A DNA stretch of 64,000 nucleotides from an uncultured Micrococcales bacterium (lineage in GTDB: Bacteria > Actinomycetota > Actinomycetes > Actinomycetales > Microbacteriaceae): the NCBI GenBank assembly GCA_913062975.1, contig CAJXZO010000002.1, positions 1-64,000 on the forward strand, given 5' to 3'. Positions 45,497 through 55,109 of this stretch are shown here, piece after piece; positions within the stretch are counted from its first letter, which is position 1; each line of letters starts with the position of its first letter. The notes beneath the pieces were generated by a model, which worked only from the letters and a program-made list of their open reading frames with translations, was not told the origin of the DNA and ran no database searches. Made by a program: the position numbers and the translations under genes.

Positions 45497-47068
45497 GTGT
45501 CAGAAAAAACCTTTTATGCAACCACGCCAATTTTCTATGTGAACGACGCTCCACATATCGGTCACGCCTATACGGAAGTGGCGGCAGATGTGCTTACCCG
45601 CTGGCATCGTCAACGAGGTCAGGATGCCTATCTGCTAACAGGAACTGACGAGCACGGTGAAAAGGTTTTGAGAACTGCAATTGCCAATCAAACAGATGCT
45701 CAGGACTGGACTGACAATTTGGTGAATGGTTCTTGGCTCCCACTTTTGGAAACCATTGACATAAACAACCAGGACTTTATTCGCACCACTGAACCAAGGC
45801 ATAAAAAAGCGGTTCAGAAGTTTCTGCAAAAACTTTATGACGACGGGTTTATCTATCAGGGAAGCTACCAGGGAAATTATTGCGTTGGTTGTGAGGAATA
45901 CAAGGCAGATGCTGATTTAGTTGCAGGTGAAGCTGAATATGCGGGTCAGCAGGTTTGTGCAATTCACTCTAAGCCAGTTGAAACCCTGAATGAGACAAAT
46001 TACTTTTTCAAACTCAGTGAGTTTCAAAGACCACTTTTAGAGCTTTATAAAGCCCAGCCTGAGTTCGTTCAACCAGACAGCGCTAAAAACGAAGTTATTT
46101 CTTTTGTTTCCCGGGGCTTGGATGACCTGTCCATTTCAAGATCAAAAGAGAAGTTTGACTGGGGTGTTGACATCCCCTGGGATGAATCCCACGTCACCTA
46201 CGTTTGGTTCGATGCGCTGCTTAACTACGTAACAGCTTTGGGTTATGGAGAAGATGAAAAGCTACTGAATAAGTATTGGCCCGCGGATGTTCAGGTGGTT
46301 GGAAAAGACATTCTTCGCTTTCATGCTGTCATTTGGCCCGCAATGCTGATGGCTGCAGGTCTAAAGCCACCAAAACAGGTGTTTGGACACGGCTGGCTGC
46401 TTGTCGGTGGAGAGAAGATGTCTAAATCCAAACTCACCGGTATTGCCCCCGAGCAGATCACCGATGTGTTTGGATCAGATGCCTTCCGCTATTTCTTCAT
46501 GAGAGCAATCTCTTTTGGCTCTGATGGGTCATTCAGCTGGGAAGATCTTTCCGCTCGCTATCAAGCAGAACTTGCCAATGGGTTTGGAAACCTTGGAAGC
46601 CGAGTGGTGAGCATGGTTGATAAATACTTTGATTCGAACCTGCCCGCACCAGCTGAGTATCAAGAGCCAGATAAGCAATTGATCGCTATTGCTCAGGCTG
46701 CAGCTTTGAATGCAGACAGGGCAATGGACAGAGGTGCAATCCACGAAGCAATTAGTTCTATTTGGACACTGGTTGATGAGCTGAATAACTACATCACCGT
46801 TCAGCAACCTTGGAAGGTTGCCAAAGACGAGTCTCAAAAAGAGAGACTTGGAACGATTTTGTATTGCTCGGCTGAGGGCTTGCGAATTTTGTCAATCTTG
46901 CTGGTTCCAATAACCCCCAAGGCATGCAAAAAGTTATTTGCATCAATTTGGCCAGACAAAGACATTTCCGAGCAGACCATCGCCGATGCTGCTCAGTGGG
47001 GCGGGTTGCCAGTGGGAACCAAGTTTGAATCTCTGGAGAGCCTGTTTCCAAGGATTGAGCAGGAATGA
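45497..47068 (+). CDS. metG: methionyl-tRNA synthetase
   Basis: Charges tRNA-Met. The 523-aa class I synthetase has HIGH near residues 19-22, the zinc motif CVGC (with a second partial site) and KMSKS (KMSKSKLTG), and an anticodon-binding C-terminal half. There is no C-terminal EMAP domain, as in other short actinobacterial MetRS. Start is GTG 45497, 7 nt after TAAGAT (45484-45489). It overlaps tatD by 4 nt. Confidence 0.95.
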   Translation: MSEKTFYATTPIFYVNDAPHIGHAYTEVAADVLTRWHRQRGQDAYLLTGTDEHGEKVLRTAIANQTDAQDWTDNLVNGSWLPLLETIDINNQDFIRTTEPRHKKAVQKFLQKLYDDGFIYQGSYQGNYCVGCEEYKADADLVAGEAEYAGQQVCAIHSKPVETLNETNYFFKLSEFQRPLLELYKAQPEFVQPDSAKNEVISFVSRGLDDLSISRSKEKFDWGVDIPWDESHVTYVWFDALLNYVTALGYGEDEKLLNKYWPADVQVVGKDILRFHAVIWPAMLMAAGLKPPKQVFGHGWLLVGGEKMSKSKLTGIAPEQITDVFGSDAFRYFFMRAISFGSDGSFSWEDLSARYQAELANGFGNLGSRVVSMVDKYFDSNLPAPAEYQEPDKQLIAIAQAAALNADRAMDRGAIHEAISSIWTLVDELNNYITVQQPWKVAKDESQKERLGTILYCSAEGLRILSILLVPITPKACKKLFASIWPDKDISEQTIADAAQWGGLPVGTKFESLESLFPRIEQE

Positions 47069-47937
47069 ATGACCCGATAAGAACCAGGAAACAACCAAAG
47101 CCTCGAGATTACCCAGAGCCACCTGAGCCTGTGAGTGTCGGAACCTATGACAATCACACCCACCTTGAAATTAGCGATGGTGACAACCCACTAAGTGTTG
47201 ACAAACACATTGAGCTAATGAAAAAAGCTGGGATGCTCGGTGCAGTTCAGGTTGGGGTAACTCTTGAAAGCTCTCACTGGTCAGCTGAAGTTGCGGCTCA
47301 ATATGAAGAACTTCTGGCAGCAGTCGCACTTCATCCCAATGAGGCTCCGCTGTATGAAACGACTGAGCGACTAGAGCAGGCAGTGAGCGAGATTGCAGAG
47401 CTTGCAACTCAACCGAGAGTGCGAGCAATTGGTGAAACTGGATTGGATTTTTTTAGAACCGAGGGGGATGAAAACATCCAGTTGCAGCAACAAAGCTTTG
47501 AGTGGCACATCGAGATTGCAAAGCAAAGCAACATTGCCATGCAGATTCATGACCGTGATGCCCACAGTCAGGTTGTTAGCACCCTTAGGCGTGTTGGTGC
47601 CCCGGAGCGAACCGTCTTTCACTGCTACTCGGGAGATGTCGAGTTAGCGGAGATTTGCAATGAAAACGGTTGGTACATGTCGTTTGCGGGAAATGTTTCT
47701 TTCAAGAAAAACACTCATTTACAACAGTCTTTTTTGGTGGCTGACCCCTCGCTTAGGCTGATTGAGACAGACGCTCCTTTTTTAGCACCCGAGCCAATCC
47801 GCGGAAGACCCAACGCCCCCTACCTCGTTCCTCACACTCTGCGCTATTTAGCATCTTTGTCTGAAACCGATGAGGCAGAGCTTGCCAAACAAATAAACCA
47901 CAACACCCTAGGTGTTTATGGATCATGGGGCGATTAG
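47065..47937 (+). CDS. tatD: TatD-family metal-dependent hydrolase
   Basis: A 290-aa TIM-barrel DNase-like protein. Metal ligands are in DNHTHLE (residues 30-35), the GETGLDFF motif, MQIHDRDA and the final ETDAPFLAP. TatD enzymes have 3'-5' nuclease activity toward DNA/RNA and aid repair or turnover. The first 25 residues are a Pro/basic extension. It overlaps metG (ATGA) and its TAG stop abuts the rsmA start. Confidence 0.93.
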   Translation: MNDPIRTRKQPKPRDYPEPPEPVSVGTYDNHTHLEISDGDNPLSVDKHIELMKKAGMLGAVQVGVTLESSHWSAEVAAQYEELLAAVALHPNEAPLYETTERLEQAVSEIAELATQPRVRAIGETGLDFFRTEGDENIQLQQQSFEWHIEIAKQSNIAMQIHDRDAHSQVVSTLRRVGAPERTVFHCYSGDVELAEICNENGWYMSFAGNVSFKKNTHLQQSFLVADPSLRLIETDAPFLAPEPIRGRPNAPYLVPHTLRYLASLSETDEAELAKQINHNTLGVYGSWGD

Positions 47938-48750
47938 TTGAGCCTTTTAGGTGCGGCGGAAATTAGGCAGCTGGCTGACAAGCTAGACATCCGACCAACA
48001 AAAAAACTGGGCCAGAACTTCGTGATTGACCCAAACACCATCCGCAAAATCATCAGCAAGGCTAATCTGACAGCCAGTGACGTGGTGGTTGAGATTGGTC
48101 CCGGTTTAGGTTCTTTGACACTGGGCTTATTTGAAGAGGTGGACAAGGTAATTGCTGTTGAAATTGATGCACGCCTTGCTGATCAATTGGCAGAGACTGT
48201 TGAGACTCACACAGAGGCTAAAACCCTTGAGGTGGTAAACGATGACGCCTTGAGGGTGACAGAACTGGATAACCCCACAGCACTGGTTGCCAACCTCCCT
48301 TACAACATCTCTGTTCCTGTCCTGTTGCACTTTTTAGAAACCTTCCCAAGCATTCAAAAGGGTTTGGTGTTGGTTCAATCCGAGGTTGCCAAAAGACTTG
48401 TGGCCAAAGAGGGAGACGAGCTTTATGGTATTCCAAGTTTGAAATTGCGTTGGTGGGCAAATGCCAGACTGGCAGGAATGGTTTCAAGACAAATATTCTG
48501 GCCGGTTCCCAATGTTGATAGCGAGCTGGTTTATTTTGAGAAGGCGGAAAATCAGGGAAATCGAGAGCGGGTGTTTGAGCTCGTTGACAAATCTTTTGCC
48601 ACCCGCAGGAAATCCCTGGCTGCCTCATTGAAGGAAAGTTTTAGCAAACCCGTTTCGGAAGCTCTGGAGGGTAGTGGCATTAGCCCAACAGCAAGACCAG
48701 AGCAGCTCTCACTGAGTGATTTTCAGATTCTCGCTAGGCTGGAAAAATGA
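47938..48750 (+). CDS. rsmA: 16S rRNA dimethyladenosine transferase RsmA/KsgA
   Basis: Dimethylates A1518 and A1519 of 16S rRNA. The 270-aa protein has the KKLGQNFVID N-terminal motif, SAM-binding VVEIGPGLGSLT and catalytic NLPYNISVPVL. TTG start immediately after the tatD stop. It overlaps ispE by 4 nt. The block tatD-rsmA-ispE-ABC-F is conserved in actinobacteria. Confidence 0.95.
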   Translation: MSLLGAAEIRQLADKLDIRPTKKLGQNFVIDPNTIRKIISKANLTASDVVVEIGPGLGSLTLGLFEEVDKVIAVEIDARLADQLAETVETHTEAKTLEVVNDDALRVTELDNPTALVANLPYNISVPVLLHFLETFPSIQKGLVLVQSEVAKRLVAKEGDELYGIPSLKLRWWANARLAGMVSRQIFWPVPNVDSELVYFEKAENQGNRERVFELVDKSFATRRKSLAASLKESFSKPVSEALEGSGISPTARPEQLSLSDFQILARLEK

Positions 48751-49604
48751 TTTCTGCGAGTGCTCCGGGAAAACTGAATCTATTTTTCTCAGTTGGTCGA
48801 GCTCGCGATGATGGCTACCACGATGTTTTCAGTATTTATCAAGCAATAAGCCTGCGTGACATAGTCAGCATTCGACTGGCGAGTGAAGACAAACTGAACC
48901 TGTCAGGAACACTCAGTCAAAAACAACTAGACATGGTCCCGCTTGATGAAAGCAACATTTGTTTCAAAACGGCCAATGAGTTTTTTATGACCGCTGGATT
49001 GGAACCCGTAGCACTTCAAATAAACATTGAAAAACACATCCCGGTGGCTGCAGGTCTGGCTGGTGGCAGTGCTGATGCGGCTGCAATGCTGGTTGCTTTG
49101 CAGGCAATGTTTGAAACTGATTTGGATTTGTCAGACATAGGTTCTCGAATTGGAGCCGATGTTCCATTTGCGCTTTTGGGAGAAACCGCAATTGGTTCAG
49201 GCAATGGAGTGAACTTGGAACCAATTGATGCAACCGAGGTTGAATACCTCATTGCATATCCAAATTCAGGCATTTCCACCCAGCAGTCCTTCGAAGCTTT
49301 GGATGAGTTGCGGATAGAGGAGCAAGAAATTCAACTCACCATGCCTGGCAGTGACTTTTATGAAGACCTAAGAGTGGGAGAGCGACCAATTCAACTTGGG
49401 CAGAACGATCTGGAAACACCAGCTGTTTCATTTATGCCTGAGCTTCAAACATGGCTTGAGCTTGGAGGGCACGTCAGTGGCAGTGGTCCAAGTGTTTATT
49501 TCTGGGAACCAGACGCAACCCTGATTAGCCAACTGGAAGAAAGCTCTTTGAGCTGGGTGCTGGTCAGCGGCAATCAATCGGGTGCAAGGTTGGAAACTGA
49601 ATGA
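48747..49604 (+). CDS. ispE: 4-diphosphocytidyl-2-C-methyl-D-erythritol kinase
   Basis: MEP-pathway kinase between IspD and IspF. The 285-aa GHMP kinase has SAPGKLNLFFSVG at the N-terminus, the phosphate-binding PVAAGLAGGSADAAAM and a C-terminal GGHVSGSGPSVYF. Start ATGA overlaps rsmA; the end overlaps the ABC-F gene by 4 nt. It complements the IspDF fusion 35 kb upstream. Confidence 0.95.
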   Translation: MISASAPGKLNLFFSVGRARDDGYHDVFSIYQAISLRDIVSIRLASEDKLNLSGTLSQKQLDMVPLDESNICFKTANEFFMTAGLEPVALQINIEKHIPVAAGLAGGSADAAAMLVALQAMFETDLDLSDIGSRIGADVPFALLGETAIGSGNGVNLEPIDATEVEYLIAYPNSGISTQQSFEALDELRIEEQEIQLTMPGSDFYEDLRVGERPIQLGQNDLETPAVSFMPELQTWLELGGHVSGSGPSVYFWEPDATLISQLEESSLSWVLVSGNQSGARLETE

Positions 49605-51355
49605 GCCACCTAATAGGTGCTGAAAACATCTCGCTGGACTATCCAACAAAAACCCTTTTCGAAAACCTAACGGTAGGCATTGCTAACGGAGATCGAATAG
49701 GAATCGTTGGCAGAAACGGTGATGGCAAGTCAACCCTGTTATCAATCCTTGCCTCCAAAATAAACCCTGACAGCGGTCAGGTGACGGTTAGGTCCAACAC
49801 TCGAATTGGGTTTATGGATCAGCGAGATGACATCTATTTGGAATCTTCGGTGAAGGAAGTGGTCTTTGGCGACATGGCCGAGTTTGAATGGGCTGGGGAT
49901 CCAAAAATCAGAGATGTCATCGATGGCTTGATCTCAGACATTGATTTTGATGCTGCGATGAATAGGCTCTCTGGCGGTCAGCGTCGAAGGGTGAACCTAG
50001 CAAAGTTGCTGATCGGTGACTGGGATGTGTTGATGCTGGATGAGCCCACCAACCACCTAGACCTCGATGCCGTTTATTGGCTTAGCAATCATCTGAACAA
50101 TCGCTGGTCCAAATCCCAGGGTGGGATGCTGGTTGTCACCCACGACAGGTGGTTTCTAGACGAGGTCTGCAATCAAACCTGGGAGGTTCACCCGAGGGGA
50201 CTGGATAGCTTTGAAGGTGGTTATGCCGCCTATATCCTGCAGCGAGCAGAGAGAGATAGACAGGCCGCCACCAATGAGGCAAAAAGACAGAACCTGGTGA
50301 AAAAAGAACTTGCTTGGCTGAGGCGTGGACCACCCGCTAGGACCAGCAAACCAAAATTTAGAATTGATGCTGCCAATGAGCTGATTGCAAATGAACCACC
50401 TCCCAGAGACCAGTTGGAGCTAAAGAAATTAGCCACCACGCGTTTGGGCAAAGATGTCATCGAGATTGAAAACTTGAGCTTTAGGGATATTTTTTCCAAT
50501 ATTGATTTGATCTTGGGAGCAGGAGATCGAATTGGCTTGCTTGGCGCAAACGGTTCTGGAAAGACAACTTTCAGCAAGCTAATCACCGGTGAGCTAACCC
50601 CTGACACTGGACGAGTCAAACTTGGCAAGACGGTGAACCTTGCGGTTTTGAGTCAGAATCTAGAAGAGTTGGATGAAGTTGCAGATGAGCGAATTTATTC
50701 AATCATCACCCGCGAAAAATCAAGCTTCTCAGTTGGCAAGAAGGAATTCTCACCCGGGCAGTTATTAGAACAACTTGGGTTCACCCAGCAGCAATTACAG
50801 GCTCCGGTTAGAGACCTCTCCGGTGGGCAAAAGAGAAGACTGCAACTAATGAGGCTTTTGTTCAAAGAGCCAAATGTCTTGATCATGGATGAGCCAACAA
50901 ACGATCTAGACACAGACATGCTGGCAGCCATGGAGGATTTATTAGATACCTGGCCCGGAACCTTAATTGTTATAAGTCACGATAGGTATTTGTTAGAGCG
51001 AGTAACTGATAATCAATATGCACTGTTGGGCAGTGGTGGCCTTCGGCATCTGCCGGGAGGCGTTGAGCAGTATTTGAAACTAAAGACAACCCCCGCGCCA
51101 GAGGCTAAACCCACACAGGAAACGACTGGCCTATCAGGGTCAGAGAAGCGTGATCTAGAAAAACTTCAAGCCAAGCACTCTCGAAAAATAGAAAAACTTA
51201 GTTCAGAAATCGAGGAGCTGACCCAAGCTATGGAACAGATTGCGGTTGATGATTATCAACAGCTAACGGAGATGGGGGAGAGGCTTTCACAGCTTCAGCA
51301 ACAGCTTTCAGAAACTGAAGAGCAATGGCTGATTGTTTCGGAAAAGCTGGGTTAG
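49601..51355 (+). CDS. ABC-F family ATPase (Uup-like)
   Basis: A 584-aa protein of two ABC domains without a membrane part: Walker A GRNGDGKST and GANGSGKTT, signatures LSGGQRRRV and LSGGQKRRLQ, Walker B VLMLDEPTNHLD and VLIMDEPTNDLD. The linker is about 75 residues with the ABC-F positive patch, and a C-terminal coiled coil (about 505-584) resembles Uup. ABC-F proteins act on the ribosome; the exact role here is unclear. The stop is 50 bp before tRNA-Gln. Confidence 0.93.
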   Translation: MSHLIGAENISLDYPTKTLFENLTVGIANGDRIGIVGRNGDGKSTLLSILASKINPDSGQVTVRSNTRIGFMDQRDDIYLESSVKEVVFGDMAEFEWAGDPKIRDVIDGLISDIDFDAAMNRLSGGQRRRVNLAKLLIGDWDVLMLDEPTNHLDLDAVYWLSNHLNNRWSKSQGGMLVVTHDRWFLDEVCNQTWEVHPRGLDSFEGGYAAYILQRAERDRQAATNEAKRQNLVKKELAWLRRGPPARTSKPKFRIDAANELIANEPPPRDQLELKKLATTRLGKDVIEIENLSFRDIFSNIDLILGAGDRIGLLGANGSGKTTFSKLITGELTPDTGRVKLGKTVNLAVLSQNLEELDEVADERIYSIITREKSSFSVGKKEFSPGQLLEQLGFTQQQLQAPVRDLSGGQKRRLQLMRLLFKEPNVLIMDEPTNDLDTDMLAAMEDLLDTWPGTLIVISHDRYLLERVTDNQYALLGSGGLRHLPGGVEQYLKLKTTPAPEAKPTQETTGLSGSEKRDLEKLQAKHSRKIEKLSSEIEELTQAMEQIAVDDYQQLTEMGERLSQLQQQLSETEEQWLIVSEKLG

Positions 51356-51405
51356 CAATAAATTCACCAGTTTTTCTGGCAAACTGTTCGCGGGAGATAT
51401 CCCGT

Positions 51406-51477
51406 TCCGCCCTAGTGTAATGGCAGCACGGCGCTCTTTGGAGGCGTTAGGTCTAGGTTCGAATCCTAGGGGCGGAG
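51406..51477 (+). tRNA. tRNA-Gln (anticodon TTG)
   Basis: A 72-nt cloverleaf with acceptor TCCGCCC/GGGCGGA, anticodon loop CTTTGGA (anticodon TTG), T stem CTAGG/CCTAG with loop TTCGAAT, discriminator G; CCA not encoded. It stands upstream of glmU, a usual actinobacterial order. Confidence 0.94.
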
Positions 51478-51498
51478 CAACGGGGTAAAAGGAGTGAT

Positions 51499-52896
51499 AT
51501 GAATCACCATCTTGCAGTAGTTGTGTTAGCTGCTGGCGCCGGAACTCGCATGAAATCCGAAACCCCAAAAATCCTTCATAATCTTGCAGGGCTTAGTTTG
51601 ATTGAGCATATCCTGGCAACAGCCAGAGCCTTGCAGCCTGCAAGAATCATCACCGTTTTGAAACACAAGCAGTCAGAAGTTGAGTCAGCCCTGCAGGGTT
51701 TGGCCGATGACGTTGAGTTCATAACCCAATCAGACACTCCTGGAACGGGAGCTGCCCTAGAGTCTGCTGTTGAGGCACTTAGTGATTTCAATGGAGCGGT
51801 GGTAGTTCTCAGTGGTGATGTTCCGCTGATGGATGTTCAGACTTTGAACTCTTTGATTGACGGCCACTTGGCATCGCATGCCCACGCATCAATGCTGACA
51901 GCCAATGTTGACAACCCTGCGGGTTATGGTCGAGTGGTTAGAAATGGTCGACAGACGGCCGTTGTTGAGCACAAAGACTGCAATCAACAGCAATTAGAAA
52001 TCACTGAGATCAACTCAGGCTTTTATGTCTTTGATTCTGAATTTCTGAAATCAACCATTGGCAAACTCGGGACAAATAATGCCCAGCAGGAGAAATACCT
52101 AACAGATTTGATTGGGATTTCTGATCAGGTGAGCACAGAGTTAGTCGCCGACAACTGGCTGGTTGCCGGCATCAATGACCGAGTCCAGCTATCAGAGCTT
52201 GCAGCAGAACTAAACAGCAGAATCATCAAAGCTTGGCAACTCAGTGGGGTGACGGTGATGGACCCAGCCTCAACCTGGATAGACGTCACCGTGCAATTGG
52301 GTGAGGATGTTGTGATTGAACCTTCGGTGCAGCTTCGCGGAACCACTTCAGTTGGAAAGCAAACCTTGATTGGTTCGGGTTCTGTAATCACGGATGCGGT
52401 GATTGGCTCTGAGGTTTCAATAAAAAGTTCAGACATCAATTCATCAATCATTGAAGATGGAGCGAACGTTGGGCCATTTGCCTACCTCCGGGCTGGCACC
52501 AAGCTTTCCAGCAATGGCAAGATCGGGGCCTTTGTTGAAACTAAGAATGCTGAAATTGGCGCTGGTAGCAAAGTTCCTCATCTGAGCTACGTTGGGGATG
52601 CCAATATCGGCAGTGGTTCCAACATCGGCGCCGGCACAATCTTTGCCAATTACGACGGCATAAATAAACACACCACTCAGGTCGGGGATGATGTCAAAAC
52701 GGGTGCTGGAAATGTTTTTGTCGCCCCTGTGACTATCAATTCGGGAACTTATACCGCAGCTGGTACGGTGGTGAGAAGAGATGTTCAATCAGGGGACTTG
52801 GCTATGAATCATTCACCGCAGAGATCCATAGCTGGCTGGGTGTTGGCCAACCGACCCGATTCACTATCTGCCAAACATGTGAAAAGAAAGAAATAA
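51499..52896 (+). CDS. glmU: bifunctional GlmU (GlcNAc-1-P uridyltransferase / GlcN-1-P acetyltransferase)
   Basis: Makes UDP-GlcNAc for peptidoglycan. The 465-aa protein has the uridyltransferase domain (LAAGAGTRMKS, about 1-225) and a left-handed beta-helix acetyltransferase domain (about 250-450) with KNAEIGAGSKVPHLSYVGDA and TIFANYDG. A ribosome site AAAAGGAG precedes the ATG. The prs gene follows after 2 nt. Confidence 0.96.
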   Translation: MNHHLAVVVLAAGAGTRMKSETPKILHNLAGLSLIEHILATARALQPARIITVLKHKQSEVESALQGLADDVEFITQSDTPGTGAALESAVEALSDFNGAVVVLSGDVPLMDVQTLNSLIDGHLASHAHASMLTANVDNPAGYGRVVRNGRQTAVVEHKDCNQQQLEITEINSGFYVFDSEFLKSTIGKLGTNNAQQEKYLTDLIGISDQVSTELVADNWLVAGINDRVQLSELAAELNSRIIKAWQLSGVTVMDPASTWIDVTVQLGEDVVIEPSVQLRGTTSVGKQTLIGSGSVITDAVIGSEVSIKSSDINSSIIEDGANVGPFAYLRAGTKLSSNGKIGAFVETKNAEIGAGSKVPHLSYVGDANIGSGSNIGAGTIFANYDGINKHTTQVGDDVKTGAGNVFVAPVTINSGTYTAAGTVVRRDVQSGDLAMNHSPQRSIAGWVLANRPDSLSAKHVKRKK

Positions 52897-52898
52897 AC

Positions 52899-53873
52899 AT
52901 GGGCCTCGTCAAATCAAACTCCAAGCAAATGATTCTCGCCACCGGGCGAGCCCATCCAGAACTAGCTGAGGAGGTGGCGAGGCTACTGGGCATAGAGGTT
53001 GTGCCAATGCAGAACTACGACTTTGCAAACGGTGAAACCTTCGTGCGTTTTGAGCAGTCAGTTCGAGGTGTTGATGCCTTTGTTATTCAGGCGCACCCAA
53101 ACCCCATCAACCACTGGGTGATGGAGCAGTTGTTGATGGTGGATGCTCTCAAGCGAGCAAGTGCCAAGCGAATCACCGTGGTTGCACCATTTTTTCCTTA
53201 TGCTCGCCAGGATAAAAAACACAAGGGTCGCGAGCCAATCTCCGCTCGTCTGATGACCGATTTGTATCACAAGGCGGGAGCTAATCGACTGATGAGTGTT
53301 GATCTGCACTCTCCTCAGATCCAGGGATTTTTTGAAGGACCGGTTGACCACCTGTGGGCTTTGCCAATGATGGCTGATTATGTTGCTGAGCAATATGGAA
53401 CTGACAATTTGACAGTTGTGTCACCAGATTCAGGTCGAGTTCGAGTGGCTGATATCTGGGCTGACAGGCTGACATCGCCACTTGCAATCATTCACAAGCG
53501 TCGTGATCCAGACAAACCAAATCAGGTTCAGGTTCATGAGCTGGTCGGAAAAGTGGCAGGTCGAGACTGTCTGCTGGTGGATGACATGATTGACACCGGA
53601 GGCACGATTTTATCTGCAGCTAGAGCATTGAAAGAAAACGGAGCGAAGTCAGTTCTGGTTGCCGCCACCCACGCAGTGTTTAGTGATCCTGCGGTTGAGC
53701 GCCTAAGCAGTGACGCCTTTGACGAGGTAATCGTCACCGACACATTGCCAATTCCTGAGGAAAAAAGGTTTGAGCAACTTACGGTTTTGTCAATCGCCCC
53801 GTTGATTGCCAAGGCAATTTATGCAGTGTTTGACGATGACAGCGTTAACTCGCTGTTTCCCGGACACGCCTAA
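52899..53873 (+). CDS. prs: ribose-phosphate pyrophosphokinase
   Basis: Makes PRPP from ribose-5-phosphate and ATP. The 324-aa class I enzyme has VVAPFFPYARQDKKHKGREPISARL (flexible loop), VDLHSPQIQGFF and the PRPP-binding DCLLVDDMIDTGGT. The ATG is 2 nt after glmU. Its TAA stop is the first half of the -10 (TAAGGT) of the permease gene. Confidence 0.96.
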   Translation: MGLVKSNSKQMILATGRAHPELAEEVARLLGIEVVPMQNYDFANGETFVRFEQSVRGVDAFVIQAHPNPINHWVMEQLLMVDALKRASAKRITVVAPFFPYARQDKKHKGREPISARLMTDLYHKAGANRLMSVDLHSPQIQGFFEGPVDHLWALPMMADYVAEQYGTDNLTVVSPDSGRVRVADIWADRLTSPLAIIHKRRDPDKPNQVQVHELVGKVAGRDCLLVDDMIDTGGTILSAARALKENGAKSVLVAATHAVFSDPAVERLSSDAFDEVIVTDTLPIPEEKRFEQLTVLSIAPLIAKAIYAVFDDDSVNSLFPGHA

Positions 53874-53876
53874 GGT
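53871..53876 (+). promoter_or_regulatory. -10 box built on the prs stop (permease)
   Basis: TAAGGT: its TAA is the prs stop; the permease GTG (53883) follows 6 nt later. Confidence 0.5.
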
Positions 53877-53882
53877 TCGGCT

Positions 53883-55106
53883 GTGACAAATAAGCTCCGT
53901 CTAGATCAGGCGGTTTTTATTGGCCTGGCCGCCATGCTTGGTGCCGGTGTATTTGTTGTTTTCGCTCCAGCTGCATCTTTGGCGGGCTCTCTGCTTCCAG
54001 TTTCTGTTTTGCTAGCGGGTTTCATGGCATACCTGAACGCGGCCTCAATTGCCCAGTTAGCCGCCCAGGTCTCAAGACCCGGTGGGGCTTATAGCTACGC
54101 CCAAAAATATCTGAGTCAGAACTGGGCATTTTTGGCAGGGAGCAGTTTCCTGATTGGCAAAGTTGCCTCATCTGCGGCAATCGCCCTGGGTGTTGCAGGT
54201 TATCTGTTTCCAGAACAAGCAATCCCGGTGGCCCTTTTGAGTGTGGTGGTGATGGCAACTATCAACATTTTGGGTGTGAACAGAACCGCTTTTGGGTCGT
54301 TGATTTTAGGTGGGATCACTGTTTTGTTCCTACTCTTTGCAATTGTCTCGGCATTGGTGTTTGGCGAATTCACCGCAATCAACTCCTCCCCTGACCTGCA
54401 AGGGTTTGGGGTGCTGACAGCTGCAGCGCTAGTATTTTTTGCCTTTGCGGGCTATGCCCGGGTGGCAACACTTGGTGATGAGCTAAAAGACTCAAAACAG
54501 AACACCGGAAAGGCAATAGCCATCTCATTCGGAATTGTGTTTGCTATCTATCTGGCACTCTCTTATTTGATGCCTGCAGTTTTGGGAAATCAATTGAGAT
54601 TCTCAATTGCTCCAATGATTGATTTCTTGGCAGTCACCGCCCCTTGGTTTCCAGCCACCGCTGTCAGCATTGTTGCGGGTATTGCCTCATTGGGCTCTCT
54701 GCTTGCATTGCTTGCCGGCATGAGTAGAACCGCCTCTGTGATGGGAGAGGATGGAGAGCTTCCCTCGATGTTTGCGATTCGGAGTAAAAAGGTTCAGACC
54801 CCGTGGGTTGCTGAGATTTCAGTGAGTTTGTTGGTGATGGTTTTGATTTTGTCAGGGGATTTGGTGTGGGCAATTGGGCTTAGCTCATTTGCCATTTTGA
54901 CCTACTACACGATTGCCAATCTTGCGGCCTATCGTCAACCAAGAACCCTTAGTTCTCGCTCCCAGGTTTGGTCTATCCTTGGTTTATTGCTTTGTTTGTC
55001 ACTTGCTTTTTCAGTGCCCCTAACGTCACTAATTGTTGGCATTGGATTGCTGGTGATTGTTTTTGCTCTGAGACTGGGTCTTTCCAGGATCAAAAAATTG
55101 AGCTAG
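53883..55106 (+). CDS. APC-superfamily amino-acid permease
   Basis: A 407-aa permease with about 12 TM helices; the N-terminus has the substrate-binding unwound helix GAGVFVVFAPA (TM1), and TM6 follows GYARVATLGDEL. Substrate not predictable. GTG start 6 nt after TAAGGT (53871-53876). The TAG stop also begins TAGTAT, the likely -10 of rplY. Confidence 0.85.
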   Translation: MTNKLRLDQAVFIGLAAMLGAGVFVVFAPAASLAGSLLPVSVLLAGFMAYLNAASIAQLAAQVSRPGGAYSYAQKYLSQNWAFLAGSSFLIGKVASSAAIALGVAGYLFPEQAIPVALLSVVVMATINILGVNRTAFGSLILGGITVLFLLFAIVSALVFGEFTAINSSPDLQGFGVLTAAALVFFAFAGYARVATLGDELKDSKQNTGKAIAISFGIVFAIYLALSYLMPAVLGNQLRFSIAPMIDFLAVTAPWFPATAVSIVAGIASLGSLLALLAGMSRTASVMGEDGELPSMFAIRSKKVQTPWVAEISVSLLVMVLILSGDLVWAIGLSSFAILTYYTIANLAAYRQPRTLSSRSQVWSILGLLLCLSLAFSVPLTSLIVGIGLLVIVFALRLGLSRIKKLS

Positions 55107-55109
55107 TAT
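55104..55109 (+). promoter_or_regulatory. -10 of rplY, followed by a structured 5' leader
   Basis: TAGTAT begins with the stop codon of the permease gene. Transcription would start near 55116, giving a leader of about 98 nt with hairpins GGTTGG/CCAATC (55156-55161, 55067-55072 equivalents at 55167-55172) and CTCA/TGAG (55173-55176, 55181-55184), possibly closed by CGGGG/CCCACCG. Confidence 0.4.

Noticed and set aside
48218-48628. 136-aa minus-strand open frame inside rsmA
   Set aside because: Pro/Gln/Trp-rich shadow frame opposite a well-conserved methyltransferase; no signal or domain.
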